A DNA stretch of 40,512 bases from Gammaproteobacteria bacterium. Lineage in GTDB: Bacteria > Pseudomonadota > Gammaproteobacteria > JAKBBU01. Position numbers and translations under genes: made by a program. The stretch covers positions 1 through 40,512 of the forward strand of contig JAJFKN010000033.1 of assembly GCA_021773195.1 (NCBI GenBank), in the 5' to 3' direction. Under the pieces are notes generated by a model that saw only the letters and a list, made by a program, of their open reading frames with translations, was not told where the DNA came from and did no database searches. Shown here in pieces: positions 8,849-17,106 of the stretch (position 1 is the stretch's first letter; each line of letters opens with the position of its first letter).

Positions 8849-9346
8849 CTAAGCTGCCTGACTGCCTTTATCAGTCCAAGTATCATCGGTGCTTATATTT
8901 CCATCTAAGTATTCCCATTGAATGGTTTGATAGCGGAAAGAAATCTTTTCTTGGTGCCCATAAGTTTGCTTAGACTTATCTTTAATATCGTCTATAACAG
9001 GCTGCACGGAGACCACTTTCACATTGCTTAAGGTATGACGAAAGTATTCTTCTTCTTGGCCTGCATCGTTGATACGGAACCAGCTGACTTGAACTTTCTG
9101 CAGAGTTTTCCCACTGCAACAAGCCTTATTCAAGATGGGCGAAGCTGGGCAGAAAGTTTTAAGCACAGTGAAAGGCTCATGCTTTCGGGTCCCCGTTAAT
9201 GTCCCCGTATCAGTATCACTGGGAATATAGATTTCATGCAAGAAACCCAATACTTCAGCTGTATTTTCTCTTCCTGAAACTTGGGAATCGCTGTTAATTT
9301 GATTACCCTGTTCATCGTAGATCCACATGTATCCTGGTATAGCCAT
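8849..9346 (-). CDS. hcp: T6SS inner tube protein Hcp
   Basis: This 165-residue Hcp1-family protein forms hexameric rings that stack into the T6SS inner tube and carry effectors. The start MAIPGYMWIYDEQGNQI resembles the family's M...GYLWLYDD opening. HEPFTVLKTFCPASPILNKACCSGK matches the family's HGPFTITKEIDKSSP-like segment, and EKISFRYQTIQWEY matches the C-terminal segment before the last strand. There is a C-terminal extension (GNISTDDTWTDKGSQAA). It contains three cysteines in a short span, which is unusual for Hcp. A 79-nt gap separates it from tssC, longer than other gaps in the operon, so an internal promoter or processing site is possible. Confidence 0.92.
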   Translation of the reverse strand: MAIPGYMWIYDEQGNQINSDSQVSGRENTAEVLGFLHEIYIPSDTDTGTLTGTRKHEPFTVLKTFCPASPILNKACCSGKTLQKVQVSWFRINDAGQEEEYFRHTLSNVKVVSVQPVIDDIKDKSKQTYGHQEKISFRYQTIQWEYLDGNISTDDTWTDKGSQAA

Positions 9347-9425
9347 GATGGCCTCCTATGGTTTTCAGTTTACAAAATTTATGTTACTACGTTTTAACGC
9401 TGTAATTTGTAAGCCTTTTTGACAT

Positions 9426-10907
9426 TTATTTCGTTGTATCTCTTGGCATTTGTGACACCAATGACAATTTCACATCGATGCCTTCTATTTGGAAATGCGG
9501 CACAATGTTTAAATTCAGGCGGTAAAATCCAGGATTATCATCAATAGGAATAACTTCCACATGACCTTCCTTTAAAGGGTGACTGGCCGCAATTTCCGGC
9601 CCGGGGTTGTTCATTTTTGTGATTAAGCCTTGGAGCCATATGTTTAACTCAGCTTGTAATTCCAAATGATTCTTCGCTGCGCCAATATTTTCGCGTTGCA
9701 AGACTTTCAAGTAATGAGCAATACGAGAAGAAAGAAATATATAAGGGAGGCGTGCATTGATTCGACTATTTGCTGTAGCTATCGCCGTGGAATAGATGCT
9801 AGGCATTTGGCTTGAATTTGCTGAAAAAAAACATCCGAAATCACTGTGTTTATAGTAGCTCATGGGAATAAATCCTAAATCAGCCAACTCAATCTCTCTA
9901 GTTTCAGGGATCATAATTTCTGTTGGTGGTTTTATCAGACATTCCATACCCATGTTAAACTGAGGCAACGGCAATCCTTCTACTTTGCCGCCAGACTCAG
10001 GCCCACGGATATTCACCGACCAACCATATTGTTTAAAACTTCGCGTTATGTTGCTGGCTAGAGCAAAACTGGCATTGCCCCAAAGCATATGTTCATGGTT
10101 GGAGATGCCATCCTCTTCTGAGTAGGCAAAAGTTTTTATGGGATTCTGATGGCCATAGGGCATGCGTAATAAGAATTTTGGCATAGTGAGTCCAATGTAT
10201 CTGGAATCTTCCGTTTCACGAAAAGAATTCCATGCAATATACTCAGCGCGCTGCATATAAGCTTTTAGGTCCTCCACTGCAAAAACTTCTTGAAAATCTT
10301 CTTTATGAAAAAAATCGCCTCCAACGCTGCCAATGCAGGGGCAATGACTGGCAGATGCCACACTGGATATGCTTTTTAACAAGTCTAAATCCGGTTGGCT
10401 CGTCGTGAACTCAAAATTCGTAATCATAGCTGAGTAAGGTTCACCGCCTGGCGTATCATATTCTTGGGTATAAACTTGATGATACAAACCAGATTTCATT
10501 ATTTCTGTGCTAGCATCAAAATCATCTTTTAATTCGTTTTTATCCATGCTGAGAATATCAATTTTCACATTAGAGCGAAGGTCACTCCTATCCAAGATGA
10601 ATTGCAGACTTCTCCACAGGGACTCTAAAGATTGGAATTCACTATCATGGAGCACTTGATGCAAATAGCACTGCATTTGTTCATCCACTCGTGCAATCAA
10701 TCCTTCTAAGACATCTTTGTTAAGACAGGTTGGTTCAATATCAGTTTGCACCAACTGATCCAAAAAAACATTCAGTGCGGCAGTCGTACGTGTAGATTGG
10801 TCTGTCATGGATATTTTCTCAGGGCTTGAAAATTGCCATAAATCAATATCCGAATTCACCTCTTCCACTTGCATTAACTGGCATAGCTCACTATATTGTT
10901 GCTGCAT
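9426..10907 (-). CDS. tssC: T6SS contractile sheath large subunit TssC
   Basis: This 493-residue VipB/ImpD-family protein forms the contractile sheath with TssB. Conserved segments are clear: SLESLWRSLQFILDRSDLRSNVKIDILSM, then the block EPYSAMITNFEF, FLLRMPYG, and the C-terminal NPGFYRLNLNIVPHFQIEGIDVKLSLVSQMP. Length is normal. The start has AGAGG 8 nt upstream. It follows tssB after 46 nt. Confidence 0.97.
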   Translation of the reverse strand: MQQQYSELCQLMQVEEVNSDIDLWQFSSPEKISMTDQSTRTTAALNVFLDQLVQTDIEPTCLNKDVLEGLIARVDEQMQCYLHQVLHDSEFQSLESLWRSLQFILDRSDLRSNVKIDILSMDKNELKDDFDASTEIMKSGLYHQVYTQEYDTPGGEPYSAMITNFEFTTSQPDLDLLKSISSVASASHCPCIGSVGGDFFHKEDFQEVFAVEDLKAYMQRAEYIAWNSFRETEDSRYIGLTMPKFLLRMPYGHQNPIKTFAYSEEDGISNHEHMLWGNASFALASNITRSFKQYGWSVNIRGPESGGKVEGLPLPQFNMGMECLIKPPTEIMIPETREIELADLGFIPMSYYKHSDFGCFFSANSSQMPSIYSTAIATANSRINARLPYIFLSSRIAHYLKVLQRENIGAAKNHLELQAELNIWLQGLITKMNNPGPEIAASHPLKEGHVEVIPIDDNPGFYRLNLNIVPHFQIEGIDVKLSLVSQMPRDTTK

Positions 10908-10953
10908 ACTATTATCCTCTCTAAAAATTCTTAATAATCTGAATCACCATATT

Positions 10954-11460
10954 TTAAGGCAGCTGTTCATTGTGTTTAATAGGCGCCATATCTTGTAAAA
11001 ATTTGTGTAACCCGACCCGTTGCTTTTCATCTTTCACAATACTCTCTAAAGCTTTTTTAAAATCTTTATTATCAATGACATTAGCCTGTAGATCTTTTAA
11101 TAAATTACGCACAGCTAATAAATCATTTAAAACTGGCATGTTCTGAATCAAATTGTCTGGATGGAAATCCTTCATGGACTTAAAGGTTAAATTCACAGGA
11201 AATTCACCTTGGGATTCATTTTTTTTCGTTAAATTCAATTGAATGCTTGGCGCAATCAAATTCAAAATTCCATCGGGGGATTTTCCAGCAGTACTGAATT
11301 TTTTCCGATCTGTGATGGGCGCATCGTCTTTTCCAGGGTTAAACTTGCCCATCACCAATAATTTCAAAGGTAACTCTTTCTTTTTTTTAGCATCGCCCAC
11401 ATCCACATCTAATGTTATATTTACTCGGGCCTTGGGTATTTCTGATTGATATGATTTCAT
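10954..11460 (-). CDS. tssB: T6SS contractile sheath small subunit TssB
   Basis: This 168-residue VipA/ImpB-family protein makes the contractile sheath with TssC. Conserved features include RVNITLDVDVGDAKKKKELPLKLLVMG, the motif FNPGKDD, and VNLTFKSMKDFHPDNLIQNMP, typical of TssB. Length is normal. AAAGGAGAA precedes the start. A 77-nt gap containing a 15-bp palindrome separates it from tssM. Confidence 0.97.
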   Translation of the reverse strand: MKSYQSEIPKARVNITLDVDVGDAKKKKELPLKLLVMGKFNPGKDDAPITDRKKFSTAGKSPDGILNLIAPSIQLNLTKKNESQGEFPVNLTFKSMKDFHPDNLIQNMPVLNDLLAVRNLLKDLQANVIDNKDFKKALESIVKDEKQRVGLHKFLQDMAPIKHNEQLP

Positions 11461-11492
11461 CTCATTCTCCTTTAATAACTTTAGTGCTAGTT

Positions 11493-11507
11493 TTCATGTG
11501 ACATGAA
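11493..11507. promoter_or_regulatory. 15-bp palindrome in the tssM-tssB gap
   Basis: TTCATGT-g-ACATGAA is a perfect inverted repeat with 7-bp arms and a 1-nt centre, 33 nt upstream of the tssB start. It could be an operator for an internal promoter driving the sheath genes. No clear -35/-10 pair was identified next to it. Confidence 0.3.
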
Positions 11508-11537
11508 TAACTTGAGAGTTGACTCATGGATACTGCA

Positions 11538-14495
11538 TCACACAATGGTTTTAATAATAATCGGCTTAAAAGCCAATTCTCTCCACCAAAGGAATGGTCC
11601 TATACCTTTGACTTCCATTTTAATGGGGTAGATCATGCCGTTCTTATGAAGGGTCCAAATCACTTGATAGGTATTACCCGAAAGAACTTTGCCTTGGTCA
11701 ATCAAATGAGGGAAACCCCATTCTCCCGAGCTCGTCAGGCTGACCTCTTTACTCTCTGTATTAATTAGAATAGTACTCCCGTTATAGGGTGGTTTGCCTG
11801 GCCATGTTAGTGTATGCCAAGTTTCAGGGCCATTAAAATATGTCATTTTTTGGTTACTAATAAATAAACTTGTTTTACCAACACCATGAGTTGGTTCTGG
11901 ATATAAATTTAGAGTGATCCCTATAGAGTTGTTATTTTCATACAGCGCTTGACTTAATTTAGTCATAAGGTCCATATTCATCAAGAAAGCATGATTGAAT
12001 GGTAATGACTGTTGATATTTTTTCTTTGCTTGCCAGTGGCCGCCCTTCTTCTCGACAAAAGAAGAGAAAGATTTATCCATTAGATTCCAATAGATGCCTT
12101 TCTTCGGGTTCATAAAGGCATTCATTGCTCCCATATCCACATCATTGTTACCTTGACTAAAAGGATAATTCCCCATAAAGTGTTCCCTGTAATAGCCATA
12201 TATGGTGTTGTTCCACTGACTCTCTAATTCCTTAGCTGACGCTTGCAACAAAAAACCCCATACTTTTTCATAGGGCATCAAGAGCAAACGTCTCACAACT
12301 TTTTGTTGTGCTTTAGGTAAATCAGAAAGATCCAAACTATTCACGGCCATAATGCCAGAACCCAGGGCCGTTTGTGCCGATGGCTTATCCATAATCCTAG
12401 CAGTGAGATTTTCTAATGCTTGATTTGGATCCGCAGCATATTGCACATTGCTTAGCTCACTTTGCAACATTTTAATATTGGTTTTATATTGCTTAATCCA
12501 AGAAGCCTTAGTTAAAGATTTCAAAGAAGTTATGCCGTTCACGTGGGCATTTGAAAAAGTTAAATTCACCATAAGATTGGCAAGTAACTGACTATAGGCT
12601 CCTTTTATATCGGTAATACTCTGAAGAAACCCCAAAACTTGCTTTAGATTACGCGTGTTTTCAATCTTAATCCCCTGAGCATAAGCAACCCAAGCATTTT
12701 GATAATCATCAAAATATTGTTTTTCTAACGTTCCATATTCATTTGCATTGGGGCGAGGCTCAACATTTGGAAACATCCAACTGTCTGACTGTCCATGACT
12801 GGCTAAATGTTTTAATTGTTTCTTTGCCTGCATATTCCACTGCTTAACCGTGTATATACTATTAATTCCCTGGCTTTCTCGAATATAGTCACTAGAATTC
12901 TTAGCCGCCATGGGTTGACTGCTGATGTATTCATCATAGCTATTCTGACCCGATGATGTGGCAAACTGTTTCTTCGCAGCTACCACCAAAGCATGATCCA
13001 ACGTCAAACTGTACACAGTGCTGTATTTTTCATAATTCAATAAATAATCTTTTAGCAATGCGATGGTCTGATCCTTGGACAGAACACCATTTGACATACC
13101 TATCCATGGACCACTTAATACCGTATTTAGAAAAGCAGAATCCATATGCTGGGGATGGATGAGCATAGAATATCCTTTTAATAAACTGTAATATTGACCT
13201 TTTTGCCGTGGGCTCAGTGTTGACCATTGGTCATGGAAGTTTTTTAATGCATCCTTCATATTTACCACGACAGGAACCATGACATCATAATTCAATAACA
13301 TGAACTCCAACTCTGTTAAAGCTGGGTTGATTGATTTAGCATTATTCAAGCCAAAAGTAGCCAGGGTCCCCACAAGGCTACCTCGAACTGATGCATCACG
13401 CTTGATGGCTAGAATTTTCAAGGCATCCAATAACGCTTGGGAATTTTCCATGGATTGCCCATTGTTATGGCGCATGACCTGTTGGGTCATATTCTTGGCA
13501 TCTAACAAAATGTTTTTATTGGCGATGTATTGATTAAATAAAAAGGAATAAAAAATATTAAACAATAAAAATATTGCCATTAATTTTATGACTAACTTTA
13601 GCCCTCTTTTATTAGAGCCACTGCGCGTGGGCTTATACCTTTCCTGCTTATTTGCATTTATCTGTGCCACTAATTCTTGGCTGAAACACAGGGCCTTGCA
13701 ACTCTCAACAGGCCCGCATTGTAACGCTAAATCATCGTTAATGCCCAGAGCGCCTCCGTGGATAGGACCATTGCTGCCAAAAAAATAGGCTCCCGCAAGC
13801 ATAACTTCCCAACTGGAATGGCTTTTTAATCCCATCACTTTATGGGTAAGCTCCGTGAATAGCGCACAAAAAGTCAGCAGCCCTACCATCTCTTCATCGC
13901 TCACCACACTCTCTTTATAGGCTCTCATGAGCATGGATTGATTGAAGACATTTAGCCAAGTCAGCCGGTCATAGCACATCATTCCTAGGGGCTGATGTTT
14001 TTCTTCTTCGGTTAAGGTCTTTAGATAATCAAAATAACCAGGCAAACTATCCAGTTTGCTCACAACTAAATAACAAGGCAACTGGTAACCTAGACATTGA
14101 TTTATATCCTCCAACATCACCATCAACGCCTTAGACAAAGTTTCAAGCTCTATCTTTGAAAGATTAAATAATTCATTACATGGCAATACAATAAGGACAC
14201 TATGGAAATGATGACATTTTTTTATATGTTTACGCCATGCCACAGGGTCTTCTTCAATTGCACTTTTATCCATGGTCATAACTTCTTGGTTCTCTAAAGT
14301 CCATTGTTGCGAGCCAGTAAATTTCTTACGCTGGTTGCTTACTTTATAATTCAAACTAGTCATTAATGTTTTACGACCGCTTTCGGGGCCACCTATAACA
14401 AGAATGGCATTTCGTATTGGCCGCCTACTACGGGATTTTAGTGCATCTCTGAGAGCATGGTATCTTCTTATGATTTTTTTCATCCATTTATACAT
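11538..14495 (-). CDS. tssM: T6SS membrane-complex protein TssM (IcmF), atypical N-terminus
   Basis: This IcmF-family protein spans inner membrane and periplasm and forms the T6SS envelope complex with TssL and TssJ. I place the start at the ATG at 14495, which overlaps the tssL stop by 8 nt and follows GGGGGAAAAAG. The longer frame runs back inside tssL. The 985-residue product begins MYKWMKKIIRRYHAL and goes directly into an NTPase domain (NAILVIGGPESGRKTLM, near residues 26-42). The usual N-terminal pair of membrane helices is absent. The Walker A is degenerate: an Arg sits where GK is expected. One membrane helix follows the NTPase domain (KLVIKLMAIFLLFNIFYSFLF, ~residues 305-325), then a long periplasmic region. 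A typical TssM has about 1100-1200 residues. Confidence 0.92.
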   Translation of the reverse strand: MYKWMKKIIRRYHALRDALKSRSRRPIRNAILVIGGPESGRKTLMTSLNYKVSNQRKKFTGSQQWTLENQEVMTMDKSAIEEDPVAWRKHIKKCHHFHSVLIVLPCNELFNLSKIELETLSKALMVMLEDINQCLGYQLPCYLVVSKLDSLPGYFDYLKTLTEEEKHQPLGMMCYDRLTWLNVFNQSMLMRAYKESVVSDEEMVGLLTFCALFTELTHKVMGLKSHSSWEVMLAGAYFFGSNGPIHGGALGINDDLALQCGPVESCKALCFSQELVAQINANKQERYKPTRSGSNKRGLKLVIKLMAIFLLFNIFYSFLFNQYIANKNILLDAKNMTQQVMRHNNGQSMENSQALLDALKILAIKRDASVRGSLVGTLATFGLNNAKSINPALTELEFMLLNYDVMVPVVVNMKDALKNFHDQWSTLSPRQKGQYYSLLKGYSMLIHPQHMDSAFLNTVLSGPWIGMSNGVLSKDQTIALLKDYLLNYEKYSTVYSLTLDHALVVAAKKQFATSSGQNSYDEYISSQPMAAKNSSDYIRESQGINSIYTVKQWNMQAKKQLKHLASHGQSDSWMFPNVEPRPNANEYGTLEKQYFDDYQNAWVAYAQGIKIENTRNLKQVLGFLQSITDIKGAYSQLLANLMVNLTFSNAHVNGITSLKSLTKASWIKQYKTNIKMLQSELSNVQYAADPNQALENLTARIMDKPSAQTALGSGIMAVNSLDLSDLPKAQQKVVRRLLLMPYEKVWGFLLQASAKELESQWNNTIYGYYREHFMGNYPFSQGNNDVDMGAMNAFMNPKKGIYWNLMDKSFSSFVEKKGGHWQAKKKYQQSLPFNHAFLMNMDLMTKLSQALYENNNSIGITLNLYPEPTHGVGKTSLFISNQKMTYFNGPETWHTLTWPGKPPYNGSTILINTESKEVSLTSSGEWGFPHLIDQGKVLSGNTYQVIWTLHKNGMIYPIKMEVKGIGPFLWWRELAFKPIIIKTIV

Positions 14496-15162
14496 AGCTT
14501 TTTCCCCCCTGATGCTGCTGCAATTGGGTATGTAATGTTTCTTTCTGGGCTTGAACAACATCATTGGCTTGGTTAAGCTCCACCCAGCCAAACAATCTGA
14601 ATAAACCATACACACACAACCAAAATATAATTAATGATTTTGCTATTTTTTTATATGACCTTCCGCTCTGTGTTGGTGGCACGGGCTGCTTTTCTTGAGT
14701 GCCTAGCTTTAACCATATGGATTGTTTAATGGGATTCTTTTCTTGAGGGTTTTTATGATACTTGCCAGAAAACCCCATGCTCAAGCAAAGCAAATAAAGT
14801 CGGAGTAACGATTTTTGATGTTTTGACTCAGTATTCATAATGTGATCAAGTCGTTCATAAAAACCTTCACCGGCACAGTTCTCTTGGAAATAATGCATTT
14901 GTAAAGGTGTGTTTTGCCATTCTTCACGCCCCACCCAATCCGTTGCATTGATACTTTCATCCATAAAACTCACCAGGGCATATAAGCCCGCCTGGACTTC
15001 TTCTTCAGAAAATCCATTGCTGCTCATGGCATCACATACATTATTTAGCAACTTAATCATTCTCTGGTGAAATTGCTTATAATCCACATAATGAAGCCTC
15101 TTGTATTTGAATATCATAAAACGGCTGACGGTTTTTAAAAATATACTATGAATTGGTGTCAT
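14488..15162 (-). CDS. tssL: T6SS membrane-complex protein TssL (DotU)
   Basis: This 224-residue DotU/ImpK-family inner-membrane protein binds TssM and the baseplate. The cytoplasmic domain includes SFMDESINATDWVGREEWQNTPLQMHYF, followed by GEGFYERLDHIM and LYLLCLSMGFSGKY, all close to family consensus. One C-terminal membrane helix is present (SLIIFWLCVYGLFRLFGWVEL, ~residues 175-195), followed by a short tail. No peptidoglycan-binding OmpA domain is fused. The start overlaps the tssK stop as ATGA, so translation is probably coupled. Confidence 0.95.
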   Translation of the reverse strand: MTPIHSIFLKTVSRFMIFKYKRLHYVDYKQFHQRMIKLLNNVCDAMSSNGFSEEEVQAGLYALVSFMDESINATDWVGREEWQNTPLQMHYFQENCAGEGFYERLDHIMNTESKHQKSLLRLYLLCLSMGFSGKYHKNPQEKNPIKQSIWLKLGTQEKQPVPPTQSGRSYKKIAKSLIIFWLCVYGLFRLFGWVELNQANDVVQAQKETLHTQLQQHQGGKSYV

Positions 15163-16484
15163 GCGGCTAACCTCCTGCTTTTAACTATTAAAAGCCTCAC
15201 TCTCCAGTCTTCTGTGGCTTTTGGCACATGAATATTCAAGCCATGGGTGCTCAATACCCGCTGCCATTGTGCGCCTTCTTTTTTTATTTCAAACAACTGC
15301 CACTGGTGATCAAACTCTGCCAAACCTCTACCAATAATGGGTTGCAATTCAAGCCCCGTTAAAGCGGCCACTACGGCCATATTACTGGGTTCTAGGGGGC
15401 CAATTTTTAATAACTTTTTTAATGCTTCTTGAGATAACTCAAAGTGCTTACCTTGATTGATGGCCAATACCATTAGCCCTTCTATTGCTAGGTTCTGCCC
15501 GATGTCTTGGCAATAAAAATTAGCTCTGTCTTTTCTCATTAAGGTAAGCTCTTCATATTCTTTATGCATGAATTGCTTTGCTAGCTGAATATTCTCTCGA
15601 ATAAGGGGGAATAAACAGTTGCCCGATTGATTGTGGTCATAGAGATATGTTTTATTACTAATTTGGTTAAGCTGGCTTTGTAACAAACAATATAATGAAA
15701 ATAATGCCTCATGCACATCCTGAGGGCGGCCTACTTCTTTATAACCTATGACTAATCCTCGGCTTAATAGTAAGCCTTGGATTAATGCCGCCCTGTCGTC
15801 TGAAGCAAAAGGTGAAGCTTGGGTTTGGTCTTGAAATGGTAGGTTCGTCAAATGCAAAATTGCACTTTCTAGAACCTCCAATAAACGATCCAATGCGCTG
15901 ACTAAATGAGTTTGGCTTTTTACACATAAAAGCGGTGGTAACCAATATTCATCCAACGATAATACCGAATTATCTACTACCCCTTGGAACACTGGCAATT
16001 TTAATGAACTTTCTTCACATTCTTCTGATAACTGCCATCTAGGTTTGCAGAAAGCCACTTCTGCGATTCGTTTCGGGTCATATAGGTCCACCCGTTCTTC
16101 ATACACAACATCATAACTGGCAGGTCTAGATAAAGCATCATAGCCTGTTACCCCTGATACATACTCACCATTGGGCCGTGTGAGATATAATGTTAAGGCC
16201 CCTTCATGCTGACTCAAATTCCTTTCTAGGGGTCCATGAAGATCACGATGATAATAGATATACTCCCCCGAGGGGAATATGCCTTCTAATGTTAGCAGGG
16301 AAACTATTCCTTGCTCTAAAGCTAATGGGTCCCACTTAAGGTTTTTAAAACCATACCCCTGAGTATGCAAACACCGTTGATAGCATTGCATTAACCATGC
16401 CTGATAACTATCCCACTGCTGTAAATGTTGTTGCGTCAAAAGGCTGCCTTCAGACCAAAGTACTCTGTCTTTTACTTTATGCAT
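15159..16484 (-). CDS. tssK: T6SS baseplate-membrane linker TssK
   Basis: This ImpJ/VasE-family protein connects the baseplate to TssL/TssM. The N-terminal signature DRVLWSEGSLLTQQHLQQWDSYQ matches the family's VxWxEGMxLxPQHFQQ block. The C-terminal portion with GLELQPI and a hydrophobic GxEFDHQWQLFEIKKEGAQW stretch fits the TssK head. I prefer the ATG at 16484 (GGGGAA 4-5 nt upstream) over the in-frame ATG at 16496, giving 441 residues. Length is normal. It overlaps tssJ upstream by 8 nt and tssL downstream by 4 nt. Confidence 0.95.
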   Translation of the reverse strand: MHKVKDRVLWSEGSLLTQQHLQQWDSYQAWLMQCYQRCLHTQGYGFKNLKWDPLALEQGIVSLLTLEGIFPSGEYIYYHRDLHGPLERNLSQHEGALTLYLTRPNGEYVSGVTGYDALSRPASYDVVYEERVDLYDPKRIAEVAFCKPRWQLSEECEESSLKLPVFQGVVDNSVLSLDEYWLPPLLCVKSQTHLVSALDRLLEVLESAILHLTNLPFQDQTQASPFASDDRAALIQGLLLSRGLVIGYKEVGRPQDVHEALFSLYCLLQSQLNQISNKTYLYDHNQSGNCLFPLIRENIQLAKQFMHKEYEELTLMRKDRANFYCQDIGQNLAIEGLMVLAINQGKHFELSQEALKKLLKIGPLEPSNMAVVAALTGLELQPIIGRGLAEFDHQWQLFEIKKEGAQWQRVLSTHGLNIHVPKATEDWRVRLLIVKSRRLAA

Positions 16485-16929
16485 CACGTTCCCCATTTAA
16501 TCTCAAATTATTACCATCAATGTCAATGGTGACCGTACTGGGTAAATAAATAATCCCGCGTGGCATAGGCATAATGGTGCGCCATGGTCCATTGCCACCT
16601 TTTCGAAAAATGGCCACAGCGGCTAAGTACTTTGCCCCTTTCTTTTTCTGTAAAATCACTTTTTGTGGTTTCGAAGGAATGACCATAACATCTTGTTCTG
16701 ATAATAAATCATTGCTTAATAAAGACTTTGGATCTCGCCATAATTGTTCATAGGTAGCTTGATAAAAAGCATTGTCATCCTTCAGTTGTAATATACGTAC
16801 TACAACCGGCAACGAATGCCCCAATGCATCTGGGTTTATAATTGGCTGGGGTACAAATTTCATTTGCACCTGTTGGCTGCTGCACGCCGTTAATAGCAAC
16901 AGACTTAATAATATAAACATTCTCTTCAC
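16477..16929 (-). CDS. tssJ: T6SS outer-membrane lipoprotein TssJ
   Basis: This ~150-residue lipoprotein anchors the TssM periplasmic tip to the outer membrane. A signal peptide ends in a lipobox (LLTAC, Cys at about residue 16). TssJ-like features are SLPVVVRILQLKDDNAFYQATYEQLW and a C-terminal strand region (YLPSTVTIDIDGNNLRLNGE). I chose a GTG start at 16929 because AGAGG lies 9 nt upstream; the frame also has a TTG at 16953 and an ATG at 16920. It is the first gene of the T6SS operon, so the operon promoter should lie in 16930-17106. Confidence 0.9.
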   Translation of the reverse strand: MKRMFILLSLLLLTACSSQQVQMKFVPQPIINPDALGHSLPVVVRILQLKDDNAFYQATYEQLWRDPKSLLSNDLLSEQDVMVIPSKPQKVILQKKKGAKYLAAVAIFRKGGNGPWRTIMPMPRGIIYLPSTVTIDIDGNNLRLNGERDA

Positions 16930-17055
16930 GGGTAATAACCTCTGCTTGCTCAACCTTTAAAAACAGACTAACAGAAAGCAATGCCGCACTGTGTAAGCCT
17001 CGATGAAAAAAATATTGATAGGTTTTGGTGTAAGGATTCACCGCTATTTAACGAG

Positions 17056-17076
17056 CATGATAAATTTGTTATCATG
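17056..17076. promoter_or_regulatory. Inverted repeat between tssJ and the permease gene
   Basis: CATGATAA-atttg-TTATCATG is a perfect 8-bp-arm inverted repeat with a 5-nt centre. It lies in the only intergenic space from which both the T6SS operon and the divergent permease can be transcribed. It may be an operator controlling one or both. No convincing -35/-10 pair was found beside it. Confidence 0.35.
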
Positions 17077-17106
17077 TGGACTACTATTATATGAGGGAAA
17101 TCCTGA

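Noticed and set aside
14496..14615. Longer TssM frame starting at 14615
   Set aside because: It lies inside tssL, adds no membrane helix or family sequence, and a well-placed ribosome binding site precedes 14495.
16775..17041. 88-residue minus-strand frame overlapping the start of tssJ
   Set aside because: It overlaps tssJ in another frame, has no ribosome binding site and no family resemblance; the lipobox-bearing tssJ frame is the real gene.
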